Assembly (NCBI GenBank): GCA_000827265.1
Contig: KN834801.1
Coordinates: 1 to 64,000, forward strand
Length of the DNA stretch: 64,000 nt
Direction of reading: 5' to 3'
Origin: Collybiopsis luxurians FD-317 M1
Lineage: Eukaryota; Basidiomycota; Agaricomycetes; Agaricales; Omphalotaceae
The notes under the pieces were generated by a model. That model did not search any database. It was not told the origin of the DNA and was given only the letters and a program-made list of their open reading frames with translations. The translations under genes and the position numbers were made by a program. Below, one piece after another: positions 9,501 to 20,400 of this stretch (within the stretch, counting starts at the first letter, position 1; the number at the start of each line of letters is the position of its first letter).

Positions 9501-11771
9501 TGAAAACATTCTTTTCAAAACCTGTGTGGATGAACGCAATTAAAGATACATTGCGGCGTGAATTTTACGCCACTCACCGTGTGCGTAATCAAGACGAGAG
9601 TGCGGCCCGGTTCCACCGACTTATCTCGAATCCGGCGCATATCTTCTGCCCAGTGCTTGGCCGCGGAAGATACAATCACCAATCGAATAGCCCTTGAACG
9701 ATAAAACCGCATAATTTCTCCAGCCCACTGGTGGAGAAGGGATGGAGGAACAATTATGAGATGAGCGTTATTGGGAATGCCTTCTGCGTGGCCGCCGAAA
9801 CTGTTGGCTGAAAAGACATCAGTAAGGCGTAAAATTTACGCCATGCACGCTCACCTTCACGAACACAGGCTGGCAAACTCTTCTTAGCTTGCTCCCTCTC
9901 AGCCGGGGTAACCTTGCTATTGACCGCCTGTTGCAATTCGAAGATGGTCTGAATGGTTGCGATCGAGGCCATTGCGCACATCGTTTTTCCAAGTCCTACC
10001 TCGTCGAACAAGCAAATACCAGGAGTTTTGGACCATAGCTTGCGAATAGCCAAGGGAGCAATCTCAACGTTAGGAGAATGATGCACTCCATCCAACGGAG
10101 CTTGCATCTCAATCGCCATTTGAGAGAAAAGCCAACGGACGAAAACAAGCTGATGCCAGCTGATGACGACCGGAGTCGATCCAGTGAACGGCTCGTCATT
10201 GTCCGGGAGCCCTCTCGAATCATCAGCCGTGTACTTTCGGAAGGTTATAGGCAGACCTTCCGCATAGCCAAGAGAGAGATGCAAATCCTCTGTTGGTGTA
10301 TCCTTGAGTTTTTCAACGCCGATATCGCCGGTCTCCTGAATCCATGCACTTGCAGCCGCTTCAAAATCGGGATCAAAGTACAGGGCGAGTGCGGTGTCCA
10401 AATTGTCCACCTGCGACCGGCCCAGCCACGCATCTGTAAAATCCGCGACCTGGTGGCCAAACTGGGCGATTTGGGGACCTGTAGGCTCTGAAACACGTTC
10501 TTTAAGAATTTTTGGCGGAACAGCTCGCGCCAGGACTACGCCATAATCGACTGCGAAATGTACGTTAGTCACCTATGATTATAAATTCAAAATTTCGCGA
10601 ACACTTTTCTGACTCGTCTCCAAAGTCAACAACTATTTCCTTTCCGCCTCTTGCGCCGACAACCCCGACCAAAAATCCGATCATCATTTCAGCCCAATCT
10701 TGTTTGCGAGCATTCTCCGACAATCTTTCCCACCGAGACTTGACTTGCTCAGCTGCATCGGGCGCAGAGAGGTTGATCGGTTGGGAGCGAATCTCTTCAT
10801 CCTCTTCCGATGTCACAGTCCAGTCCAACGAATCCTTTACACGCTGCAAGATGTCAAGCGCTGCGATCGCGTTATTCACGGAGAGATTCATCGGGAGCGA
10901 AAGGGTCGTCCACATGGACTCCCCGAGAATCTGTCTGGCCTTCGAGAGATTGTCTTCTAACGCTGAGTCCATTCGTGAACGATATTTCGCGATCGCATCT
11001 ATGTTCGCTTGAATCGTCGAGTGCCACCACTCAACGAAGACAACAGGTAGCGGTGGTCCGGGCAACTGGCAAGCAAACAGTTTCGGAATGAGCATAGCGA
11101 GAGAGGAATCCCAGACTGTAGATGACAAAAAGCCATTGGGAGTTTTGTTGACTTCCCCGCTCGAGGGATTCACCATGACCGAATTGTAGTTTGAGGAATC
11201 AGTGTACATCTTGCGAATACCCATGTTCTCCGATTCCAACAGGTCTCTGATCTGTACGAGTATCACAAAATTCAGTAATAACGAAGCAGTAAATAGGCGG
11301 GACACACACCGGGTCGTCCATAGCTGAGGGCCACTTCCAACGGTTCGCATACGATGATACTTCGTCCAGACCATGAGCAGACCATTTGTATCGGTCCACG
11401 TCCGTCTTGTTTTGCAAACGGGATAGTGCAGTGAGCTCAGTCCGGATACGGGCCCAGTCGGATCCCCATTTTTCGACGTGCTCGGGTGGACATGTTTCTA
11501 ACCAAAAAGGGACGACGTTGACTTGGTTAAGTCTAGCAAGGAGAGGAGGGTTTGACAATTCGACGTCGTCGCCAACAGTGCGTTCAATCGGAGTGACCAC
11601 GACCGGAAAGCGAAATATTAATCTCAACAAGTGAGCCAGTTTACGCGAAGTCTCGCCAGCAGTCGTTTTAGGGCCAACCTGTGATGACGGCTAAACTTTT
11701 ACGCCGTCGACAGATGACTCCATGAGAACGCCACTTACCGGCTTTTTTACACGATTACTTTTAGGAGGCAT
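6576..11771 (-). CDS. SNF2-family helicase/ATPase, about 1,517 aa
   Basis: Thirteen exons on the minus strand: 11771-11739, 11678-11310, 11251-about 10634, 10572-9855, 9807-9578, 9521-9276, 9219-8803, 8748-8413, 8357-8184, 8132-7949, 7900-6801, 6751-6707 and 6659-6576. All junctions keep phase. The exon 3/4 donor is the weakest: the acceptor at 10573 is clear, but its donor is a poor GTTGTT. Helicase motifs in order are I (DEVGLGKT, near residue 535), Ia (LIIVPPSLLHQW), II (IDEAH, near 700), III (MTATPL), V (GQQGLNL) and VI (QLYGRIHRRGQ, near 1065). About 220 residues separate motif III from the second lobe. The 400-residue tail is low complexity with basic clusters and ends TKRKGTRKKRS, probably nuclear. 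SNF2 proteins use ATP to translocate on DNA and remodel chromatin; a role at the chromosome end is inference. Four introns carry the 17-bp palindrome. Confidence 0.88.
7295..7396. repeat. 51-bp in-frame tandem repeat in the helicase tail
   Basis: Two nearly identical 51-bp copies (7295-7345 and 7346-7396) encode a duplicated 17-residue acidic segment, TEPSQVEASNNTMDEDP, in the disordered tail of the helicase. They differ by one base, so the duplication is recent. Confidence 0.85.
8774..8790. promoter_or_regulatory. 17-bp inverted repeat inside helicase intron 7
   Basis: GGCGAAAAATTCACGCC lies within the 54-bp intron 8802-8749. The intron length is a multiple of three and lacks stops, so retention would add 18 residues without a frameshift. 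Confidence 0.75.
9555..9571. promoter_or_regulatory. 17-bp inverted repeat inside helicase intron 5
   Basis: GGCGTGAATTTTACGCC lies in intron 9577-9522. On the coding strand it directly follows the donor, so donor and left arm overlap as GTGAGTGGCGT. A hairpin here would take up bases next to the 5' splice site. Confidence 0.8.
9826..9842. promoter_or_regulatory. Perfect 17-bp inverted repeat inside helicase intron 4
   Basis: GGCGTAAAATTTACGCC has perfect 8-base arms around one central base and fills the middle of the 47-bp intron 9854-9808. It leaves only about 12 bp on the donor side and 18 bp on the acceptor side. Confidence 0.85.
11686..11708. promoter_or_regulatory. Extended inverted repeat inside helicase intron 1
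   Basis: The 17-bp element at 11689-11705 (GGCTAAACTTTTACGCC) is lengthened by outer GAC/GTC bases to a 23-bp imperfect palindrome. It lies near the acceptor of the 60-bp first intron (11738-11679). Confidence 0.75.
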
Positions 11772-12162
11772 GAGCGCTTTACGTGTTACACGTGTATTCA
11801 CGATAATTATTAGAGCACTGTCTGAACTACCAAAATAATGGCACAGAACACTAGTTTATAACTAGACTAGGAAAGGACAGAGACGACGCGAGAATGTCTA
11901 AAAAGGGAAGGTAGTGGTAGAGGTTCAAGAGGCAATTTAAGCGCCAGGAACGGTCAGCAGCAGGATAAGCAACTGTATAGTTGATTCCCACGAACATCCG
12001 CGTGACTGGGTCACATGTCAAATACATTACTGAAGTGTCTCGTTAAGAAATCAACAGCAATTATTGTGGTTATTTTGGTAAACAGTGGTTAAGTCCCAGT
12101 ATCGGGACAAAAGGCGAAGATGAGAAGACCCATTCCTTCAAACAAGGAATACCCATTCGTAT

Positions 12163-12651
12163 GGCGTAAAACTTTCGCCGTATAGACTGGATCAGTCAAA
12201 ACGGCAAAGTTGTAATAATGATGATGTTAAATCTGTGCATGGCGTGAACTTTTCGCCGCCTTGTGAGTGGACTGTCGGGCCTCACGTGATCTGTATCCCA
12301 CACTACAATAGTAATACTAATGACTATCTCAACATCTGGACATGGCGTGAAATTTTCGCCGCCCTCTGAGTGGCCTGTTGAGCCTTGGATGATCTCTATC
12401 CCACGCTTGTACAATTTCACCATTGTCGTCTACACATTTTGGTAAATTTTACGCCACATTGTGCATTCATTCTGCGAGCAATCTATTACTTATCTGTGGC
12501 ATTCATACATGCAGTTCGTCGTGTGTTTCATTTTCATTGTCTAATGTGTAAATAGCTATTGGGCAGTTGGTCATCTAGATGCGCCATGAAAGTCTTACGC
12601 ACTCTTTTTGACACATACTTTAATCACCAGTTGTGGCGAACATTTTACGCC
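12163..12651. repeat. Palindrome cluster between the helicase gene and the third gene
   Basis: Inverted repeats of the same family lie at 12163-12179, 12241-12257, 12344-12360, 12439-12455 (degenerate left arm) and 12635-12651. The first two are again 78 bp apart. Around 12230-12430 the units share a CTCACGTGATCT-like E-box and CTATCCCAC words. The cluster lies in the intergenic region upstream of both the minus-strand helicase and the plus-strand gene at 12832. From 11772 to 12160 I see no gene. Confidence 0.8.
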
Positions 12652-12831
12652 GTCACTTATCTGCAGCGCATTCAATGTCTGACCACTATTCTCTCATCTA
12701 GCAGACATGCGTGTAGATCCTCAACACTTTAGCCACCCAGGGCCCATCCCCTGGTCCCTGCCCTGCCTCTTTTTCTGTCTTTTAATAACCCCTAAGTGCA
12801 ACAGCCTTCAAACAGCAGTGCACCTCTTACT

Positions 12832-13049
12832 ATGGATGCTCAATTAATTGACAAATTGGGGTGGTGTGCAGAAAAGAAGGATTGGATGGAACCAGTCGGA
12901 CGTCTGGCTATGGAGTTACAACACTCGAAAAATCCTGAATCCCGTTGGTTTGAAGAGGTGAAAAACCTGTTTCAAGATACAATTTTGATCTGGAGTCCAC
13001 CCTTGCTATCAAAAGCAGATATGATAGAAAATTGGGAGTGGGTGGCGAA
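12832..13049 (+). CDS. 5' part of a third subtelomeric gene, cut by the gap
   Basis: An open frame of 72 codons starts at ATG 12832 and runs into the gap. The translation (MDAQLIDKLGWCAEKKDWME and onward) has a balanced, globular-looking composition and matches no family I recognise. A long pyrimidine tract (12760-12783) and a CCCCTAA heptamer (12788-12794) precede it. The last bases before the gap read GGGTGGCGAA, which could be a splice donor followed by the left arm of the 17-bp palindrome, as in the helicase introns. Coding status is likely but cannot be proved with the rest missing. Confidence 0.45.
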
Positions 13050-14042
13050 NNNNNNNNNNNNNNNNNNNNNNNNNNNNNNNNNNNNNNNNNNNNNNNNNNN
13101 NNNNNNNNNNNNNNNNNNNNNNNNNNNNNNNNNNNNNNNNNNNNNNNNNNNNNNNNNNNNNNNNNNNNNNNNNNNNNNNNNNNNNNNNNNNNNNNNNNNN
13201 NNNNNNNNNNNNNNNNNNNNNNNNNNNNNNNNNNNNNNNNNNNNNNNNNNNNNNNNNNNNNNNNNNNNNNNNNNNNNNNNNNNNNNNNNNNNNNNNNNNN
13301 NNNNNNNNNNNNNNNNNNNNNNNNNNNNNNNNNNNNNNNNNNNNNNNNNNNNNNNNNNNNNNNNNNNNNNNNNNNNNNNNNNNNNNNNNNNNNNNNNNNN
13401 NNNNNNNNNNNNNNNNNNNNNNNNNNNNNNNNNNNNNNNNNNNNNNNNNNNNNNNNNNNNNNNNNNNNNNNNNNNNNNNNNNNNNNNNNNNNNNNNNNNN
13501 NNNNNNNNNNNNNNNNNNNNNNNNNNNNNNNNNNNNNNNNNNNNNNNNNNNNNNNNNNNNNNNNNNNNNNNNNNNNNNNNNNNNNNNNNNNNNNNNNNNN
13601 NNNNNNNNNNNNNNNNNNNNNNNNNNNNNNNNNNNNNNNNNNNNNNNNNNNNNNNNNNNNNNNNNNNNNNNNNNNNNNNNNNNNNNNNNNNNNNNNNNNN
13701 NNNNNNNNNNNNNNNNNNNNNNNNNNNNNNNNNNNNNNNNNNNNNNNNNNNNNNNNNNNNNNNNNNNNNNNNNNNNNNNNNNNNNNNNNNNNNNNNNNNN
13801 NNNNNNNNNNNNNNNNNNNNNNNNNNNNNNNNNNNNNNNNNNNNNNNNNNNNNNNNNNNNNNNNNNNNNNNNNNNNNNNNNNNNNNNNNNNNNNNNNNNN
13901 NNNNNNNNNNNNNNNNNNNNNNNNNNNNNNNNNNNNNNNNNNNNNNNNNNNNNNNNNNNNNNNNNNNNNNNNNNNNNNNNNNNNNNNNNNNNNNNNNNNN
14001 NNNNNNNNNNNNNNNNNNNNNNNNNNNNNNNNNNNNNNNNNN
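13050..14042. other. Assembly gap (993 N)
   Basis: A continuous run of 993 N. Open frames drawn through it have no meaning. It falls at the inner border of the palindrome-rich region, where repeats are expected to break an assembly. Confidence 0.99.
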
Positions 14043-16307
14043 CTTCAAGTTCAATTCGAACTCGACTTCAGTTCAAGTTTGGGCGCTTAAGTGCTGTAGA
14101 GTATATGCAACGTACAGAAGCATTTTTGATAACTCTGAGGGTGCTGTCAATTACAGAAGCAAGATAGAAGACATGCCGCAGCTAAATTGACAGTCAGAGT
14201 GTGGTGTTTCTCAATCAAAAAGTTTGCCTTTACGGGGCGTGGGAAAATTCTGCTCATTGTCTGATATCGTCCATAACTCTTCATCCCGTTAATTATATCT
14301 CTCATTAATAATTTTCCAGGTATCCTCTAGGTAGTCTCTAGCATCTCCAATATTCAGAGTTGCCAATATTTTTCATTTAATTTTACCACTCTCTATATAG
14401 GACAGGATAATTATTATTTTACCCCGGGGCAAGAGCGGTAGAATAGGTATCGTCGGTAATTACATCTATCATTTCTCTCTTCACCCATGGCTGAAGTGAT
14501 GAGGAAGAGTATGTGGTAAAGCCTTTCTCCCGATACCTCTCCCTCCATTGATCGCCAGTCTCTCCTATCCACGCCTACAGTGATGAAACTACAGAATCAA
14601 GAGAAATACTACCTTTCTTCATGGGCACGCAAGCATGCTCCGGAGGGCCAAAAATCATATACCTCCCGCACAAAGAAGAGCAGAGGGTGGAACGGAATCG
14701 CTGAAATAATAAGATCAGTAAGTAAAGCTGATCCTACGTGTGCATCCATCTCGATCGAGCGTCGTCAATGTTCGCATAGGTATCTTCCTGCTGGCACTCT
14801 GGTCAAAGACACATGTGTTATGTACAATTCACAACTTATACAGCTCTCCAAGTTCAACCCGTTTGAATATCGCGAATCCATTGTACCTGTCCTTTGCTTA
14901 ACTGACCGCGCTGATTCTTTCTTTGTACGTTTAAACTCTAGACCCCATGTACAACCGGTTTCATTACTTGATGCACCTCTAAGCAGCCACAGCGAGAGAT
15001 GTTCAGGAAAGGCATGCACGGGTAAGGGTCGAATGAACTAAAGGCTTCTGCCGATGGTTGGGGCTGTATAATCTGAAGGAAAGAGAGCGGGAGAGTACAG
15101 TAAATTTACATATCTCCTCTAGATTCAACAGTGAAGAAAGCGCACGCCAGCGATGTCCTCAAAACTTATGTGATTCTATCATCACACTTGAGTATTAACT
15201 GACATCCCCACCTACTTTCCTGAATTCCCTTCCCCTCAGATTCCGAGTCAAACTTGCAGTAGTGAAGCAAGAATTTAGGTCAGTGTGCGTGTAGATAATA
15301 AGCCTTCTGTATCGGTTCATTTATTCGATATTCGTTTGTGCAGCTTCATTCAATTTGTACTACGAATCATCAAGTCATTTGCTACACCAAGTAGACGCCT
15401 ACCGTACATTCAGGCTACAGTGGTATTGGCTCTTAGTGATTGTCAGTCATGGTTGGGGTGAATTTCTGGGTGGACGTTTCGGTGAGAAAGATTTGGGTTC
15501 CATCTTTAGGAGTGTGGTTTTTCAGTTCGTCCCTCGATCAGCTTTCAGGTACAGGTCTGACTGCAGCAATGATAAGGGGATGTCTTCGAGTCATTCATTT
15601 TTATTTATCCGCAGTGCAAAGCTTAGGCTCAGTTAATAATTCGAATACGCGAAAGGTCATAACTATCACCTGAATTAGTTTGCTTTCATTGACCGGAACG
15701 CCTTGCTTTTGCGGTTCCAAGGGGAACGAACGGGCATGTGTCGGATACCTTACTATGTCGTGAGATAGCAAAACTTGCACTCGAATCTACAGTGGTATAC
15801 TGAAGTCAGTCAAAATTTTACAGACCAAGATAGTCCTCTATGCAAACTCGATACTCATTGTACAGATGTGAGTCATGGCCAATCGGGGCGGTCCTCAGCT
15901 CACTAGTGAGTCAAGTATGTAAGGGCATAGAACGGATACGGGTCTGGCGAACAAACTTTTTCACCCGTACCATCACTTGACTGGAAGTCAAAGCTGTAAA
16001 TATCATTCCAAATCGAGTCAAAGCTTACGATTAAACACTATTTCAGTATGTACAGTAAAAATACACAGTTCTACATACATTCTGCATAGCAACATCATAT
16101 GTCGACCTACACGAGTGGCAACACTGATGATATCAAAAGAATTTCGTTATCAAAAGACAAAGCAAATGAGTCTCCTCGTCAAAGTGTGAGACTGAGTAGA
16201 GCGGAGCATAGCAAAAGGAAAGCTGGCAGACATCAGAGCAAAAAGCAATATAGGTAACGTTAGGCATTACTTGTACATCAGCACTGGAAATCAAAGTCCA
16301 TTTCGCA
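14043..16307. other. No convincing gene
   Basis: After the gap there are short open frames on both strands, the longest about 150 codons at 14580-15041 from a GTG. None has an ATG in good context, domain-like composition or splice continuity. The first 40 bases after the gap are rich in TTCAAGTTC/GAACTC words, possibly the edge of another repeat. Confidence 0.5.
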
Positions 16308-17421
16308 TTATAACTTTGAGTGATCCACGACTGTTGCACACTTTTTATTCTTCTGGTGGCGGCGGAGATCACTGCCGTTAGTGTACGCACTCAAGCAACC
16401 AGTGCATTTGAAAGGTTTCACGCCCTCATGCCGACGAAGATGATCTGAAAAGAAAATCCATACTCAGCTAACTGAATAACCCAAAGTCTACTTCCGAGCG
16501 CGTACCTAAATATCTATGCTTGGCAGTAAACCCAACGCCAAGCTCTACACACTCTTTCATAGGACAAAAGAAGCGTGATGGACGCGTTTCGCCACTTTCT
16601 CGATTGACTCCACGTCGCATTCGCGAAGCCCGTACGATTGCCGCAGAGCTAACACTTCGACGTCCTTTCTGCGGATACTTGGAAGGGGCCTCGTGAGGAG
16701 GATGAGGTTGAATATATTCGTCCGTCGGTGATTCTGGCGGGTAAGTGGGAGCCTCTAATACGCCGTTGTCATTAAATGAAGGACGAAAATCAGATTTTGT
16801 GGGTGAATATTGGTCTGGAAAATCGGGGTTTATCACGTCACTGTCCATTGAGCCCTCCAAAATCCCATACACATTCGGCCAACTTCCCTCGGATAGGTCT
16901 GCCCATTGCGTCCTGATCACTTTGGACTCGGACTGAAGAACATTTTGCGTAGACAATTCAGGCCAGGACTGACGAATCCCAGTGTCGTCAATCAGATCCT
17001 CCCGAGGCAACGATGGTGAAAATGATAAAGGATGTTCGAGATTGAAGTCTGGCTCAAGTCTGACCAGGCCCTGCGACGCGGGCATGTTGACGCTTCCGCA
17101 GGCTTGATACTGGGACTGGGTTGCCAATGGCCATGGCACAGGAAGAAGAGTGTCGCCGGCAACGCCACCATATTCTGCGGTGCGCTGAGACCGAGGACTT
17201 TGCATGGTCGAATGTCCGTGATCAGCATTGGGATTGATATTAATTAAAAAACTGTAATCGTCGGTGCCGGCTGGGGAGAAGAAATCGGGGTTGTTGAACC
17301 TCAATGGATTTTTTTCCTGTGGCGGGTTAGGTGGCGTTGCGAAAAAAGAGTCAGGCTGGTGGCTGGCAGGGGGCTGGCAATCGTAATCGGAGGGAGAAGA
17401 ATACGAGGAGAAAGAGCTCAT
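16308..17421 (-). CDS. C2H2/C2HC zinc-finger protein, 350 aa
   Basis: Two exons, 17421-16506 and 16444-16308, are joined by a 61-bp GT-AG intron with exact phase. The N-terminal 270 residues are Ser/Pro/Asp-rich and disordered, as in activation domains. A basic segment (SRMRRGVNRESGETRPSRFF) leads into two fingers. The first, C-PMKE-C...H-LRR-H, is interrupted by the intron just before its first His. The second, KPFKCTGCLSAYTNGSDLRRHQKNKKC, is a C-x2-C-x12-H-x5-C finger. This is the usual build of basidiomycete C2H2 transcription factors, so a nuclear DNA-binding regulator is likely; its targets are unknown. It stands alone, more than 3 kb from any other supported gene. Confidence 0.85.
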
Positions 17422-20400
17422 TATGAGCCCACGACGTCAACGAAAGAAATAAAGCTGTAAATCTTGGTCAGTAAAACTCAACAGCAGCGACTGAACTCTT
17501 ACAATTTTGATTTTTCTAGCCGAGGTTCAAAAAGCAGAGTCAGTCGGAGTGTGGGTTGGTGGTTGAGTTGGACCAAACATTCTCATGGTTGACTTTTGCT
17601 AGGACCGGGCATATTCCAGATCTGGCAAGAGCGAAAAAAAAATTTACTGTAATGGGAAGGTTCAAGTGATGCAGATCACAAACGTTGAGGAAATCGTGAC
17701 AATGTCACTTGCTGTTAAATCGATAAGTAGGTCAGACTGGGTTCGTATTTGTTGGAACAGTCGCATTAAAAGTCAAGCTTTCTACTTTAATGCATTCTGG
17801 CTCGAGTAGAAGGAATAATATGAATGTAAAGTGGTTCCATTCTAAATGTAGCACGCCTCGGGCCTCTGTAGTTGCCTCGTCGATATAACCGATTTTGTTT
17901 TACAATCGTAGCCACTACATGCTCATTAACTACAACGCAACTAACTCTAGTATCTGCTCCAAAAGATGGCAAGGAACCGGTAGCGTAACAGTACTCCGAG
18001 ACCCTGGCGCAACCAATCAATCTGAGTCCACGCCAAAAATCGCGGTGTGGTGTGATGGGGAGACCAAAGTAGGCTTTTACGAAATAACAGAAATGATCAG
18101 ACTACTGTGAAGGTCGAATAGGGAGTGGATGTACCTAGCAAAATCTTGGGTATAGCCTGGATAATCTTCCCGGTTTCGCGAGTAGAGGGCATTCGGAGAG
18201 GAATAGACTCCGGAGAGGGATAGACTCGGGAGAGGGTTTGGGAGGCAGGAGTAGGGCAAACATCGATCCTACGGTGAACCCAACGGCGAATGAATCTGGG
18301 TATAAGACAGTAAATCATCGCACTCGAATCCGGAAGACCAAAGAGACATACCGAAATGAATTTGGATGACGAAAACACCTTACGGCAACGTCGTACACAA
18401 CGCAGCCGGTCGTTACAGTGTGAGAATGACTTTCGGTTATCTTCCAGGCATGGTCGGAGCGGCGGATACGGAAGTGAAGATGTAACTGGAAAAAAAAACT
18501 TGGAGGGGGCGGCGGGGCAGAAGGATCAACCGCAACTTCGACGAAGACTTGAGAGAGTGAGATTCGTCCAGTATTCTGTTCTGAGATTTGCGAGTATCGT
18601 GCCTCGAAAGCAGCCCGTCCGTTATCGAGGAGTGTGGCGAAGTTGGATATGCGGGAAATTCCTCAATGATACCGTTGCACCATCGGAAAGAGTGGCGAGC
18701 GAATAAAACGTGAACACGAACTACCAGGGGGTACAGAAAGACGGGTGAGCTCGAGGACAAAGCCATAGAAAATGGTGGTGTAGACGGAGCTGAGGGTATG
18801 GGGGCTATAGCAAGGACGGTCTGAACGAATGGACTCGTTAGACAGCTCGAGCGAGGTTTAGCTGAAGGCAAATGTCTACGGTGAGGATTCAGCTGAATTG
18901 AGCGAACGCGGCGCGGAAGACAAGGCTTACCTTGATTCCTAGCTTTGAACGCAGAAGCGCTATCGAACCGTCTGAGCTGCGACGTCCACAACTTCCGGCG
19001 TCCAGGAGACGGACGCAGTAGTATTTTCGCCGTTGCCTAAACAGACTCTATCTCCCTTCCTCTCCACACCGACTCTACATTTCGTCTAGTTCCATCGTGA
19101 CTCGTTCGAGTCATCTTCCCCCTCCTTCCCGTATCCACGTTGTCTGGAGGAGGCGTAGGCAAACTGAACCATTGCACGCGTGCCACAAACGAAAGGATCA
19201 ATTGGACGGTACTGAAAGCGCCGGAGGATGGATAGGTGGAAGTAGTCGTTGATATCGCGTCGACGAGGAGGTTCCAGAGACAGCGGTGAAAAGAGAGTGG
19301 TCGAAGGAAAGCTATGCGAAAACATGGTGCGATGCAAACCTCGGCCTCGACGGACGAAACTAGGTTGGGCTGTGTTCGAGATCCACGAACAGGACGGAAC
19401 TGTTTCGGAGTCGATAGCGAAGGCCGTTAGCGAACAAAAGATCTACAGGTCCTTGAGTTGAGTTCGGCTGAGCTCTCATTGGAATACTGTAAGCCAGAAT
19501 TCCGACGCGGAGGATGAACAGGCAGGGTTGCGCAAAGTACTTCGAGTCATCCTATTCTTCACGCGTTTGGAATGCGGTTGACGATAGACCTAGTGAATGC
19601 AAATGTGCAAGTCAAAAAAGGGCATGAAATCTTGATATAGCGGGGAAATGGTCGAACGAGCAAACAGATGAAATAAAGGAAAGTGGACGAATCCTTACCT
19701 CGGAGACCCAGTACCAGAATGAACAGGTTATTCCGCGTTCGGTGCCCGCAGAGACTCCGGGGGTCAAGAGTCAAGGGTACGACCTTGTGAGCGAGCCTAC
19801 TCGTTATGTAGCGATGTGAATGTGGTTTCACGCGGATTGAACGACCAGAATAGACGAGGAGATCCATGAGCGGAATTTTGAGCAAGTGAAGAATACGATT
19901 TTCGATTGAAATCTCAAGGATATACATACACGCGTATATAGAGAAATTATTCAAAAGATCTACATAGGAGAGTGAGCCGGACACGGAAACCAAACGGACG
20001 CGATTCGAGTACCTTAGACCCGTTTCTTGCACCATTCCTGCCTTACATCCATAGAAATATATCCATATATACCTAGCGATAATGATACGTGGCGTTCGTT
20101 TGAAGGATAAGTCTGTAGCCATTTGCTGGATGGATTTCTCCGATTCGAAGCCGTCAAAAAAAATTTAATCAGGGCGTTGGGTTTTCGCAGATTGAGAATG
20201 ACTGAGATAGTGAAAAGCGAAGTCGAGGAGAAGGGTTGATAGAGATCATGAACTGGATATGAAATCGACGTGAACGTTTGGGAGAGAGGAAAGTGAACCG
20301 GTAAGCGCTCAAATGCTCGGGCGCTATTTTTGGGCGTTAAATCTACTTCTACCTTCGACTTCAATTTTTGGTTTACTTCTCTTTCTTGCGTTGCCCTTTC

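Noticed and set aside
12796..14190. Long open frames across the N run
   Set aside because: They are open only because N carries no stops. Only the part left of 13050 has some coding character.
18437..18991. 184-codon minus-strand frame
   Set aside because: Basic, repetitive composition, overlapping frames on the other strand, and no motif or splice support.
19559..20122. 187-codon minus-strand frame
   Set aside because: Composition looks like translated non-coding DNA, rich in Ile, Tyr, Ser and Arg with no pattern. No recognisable domain.
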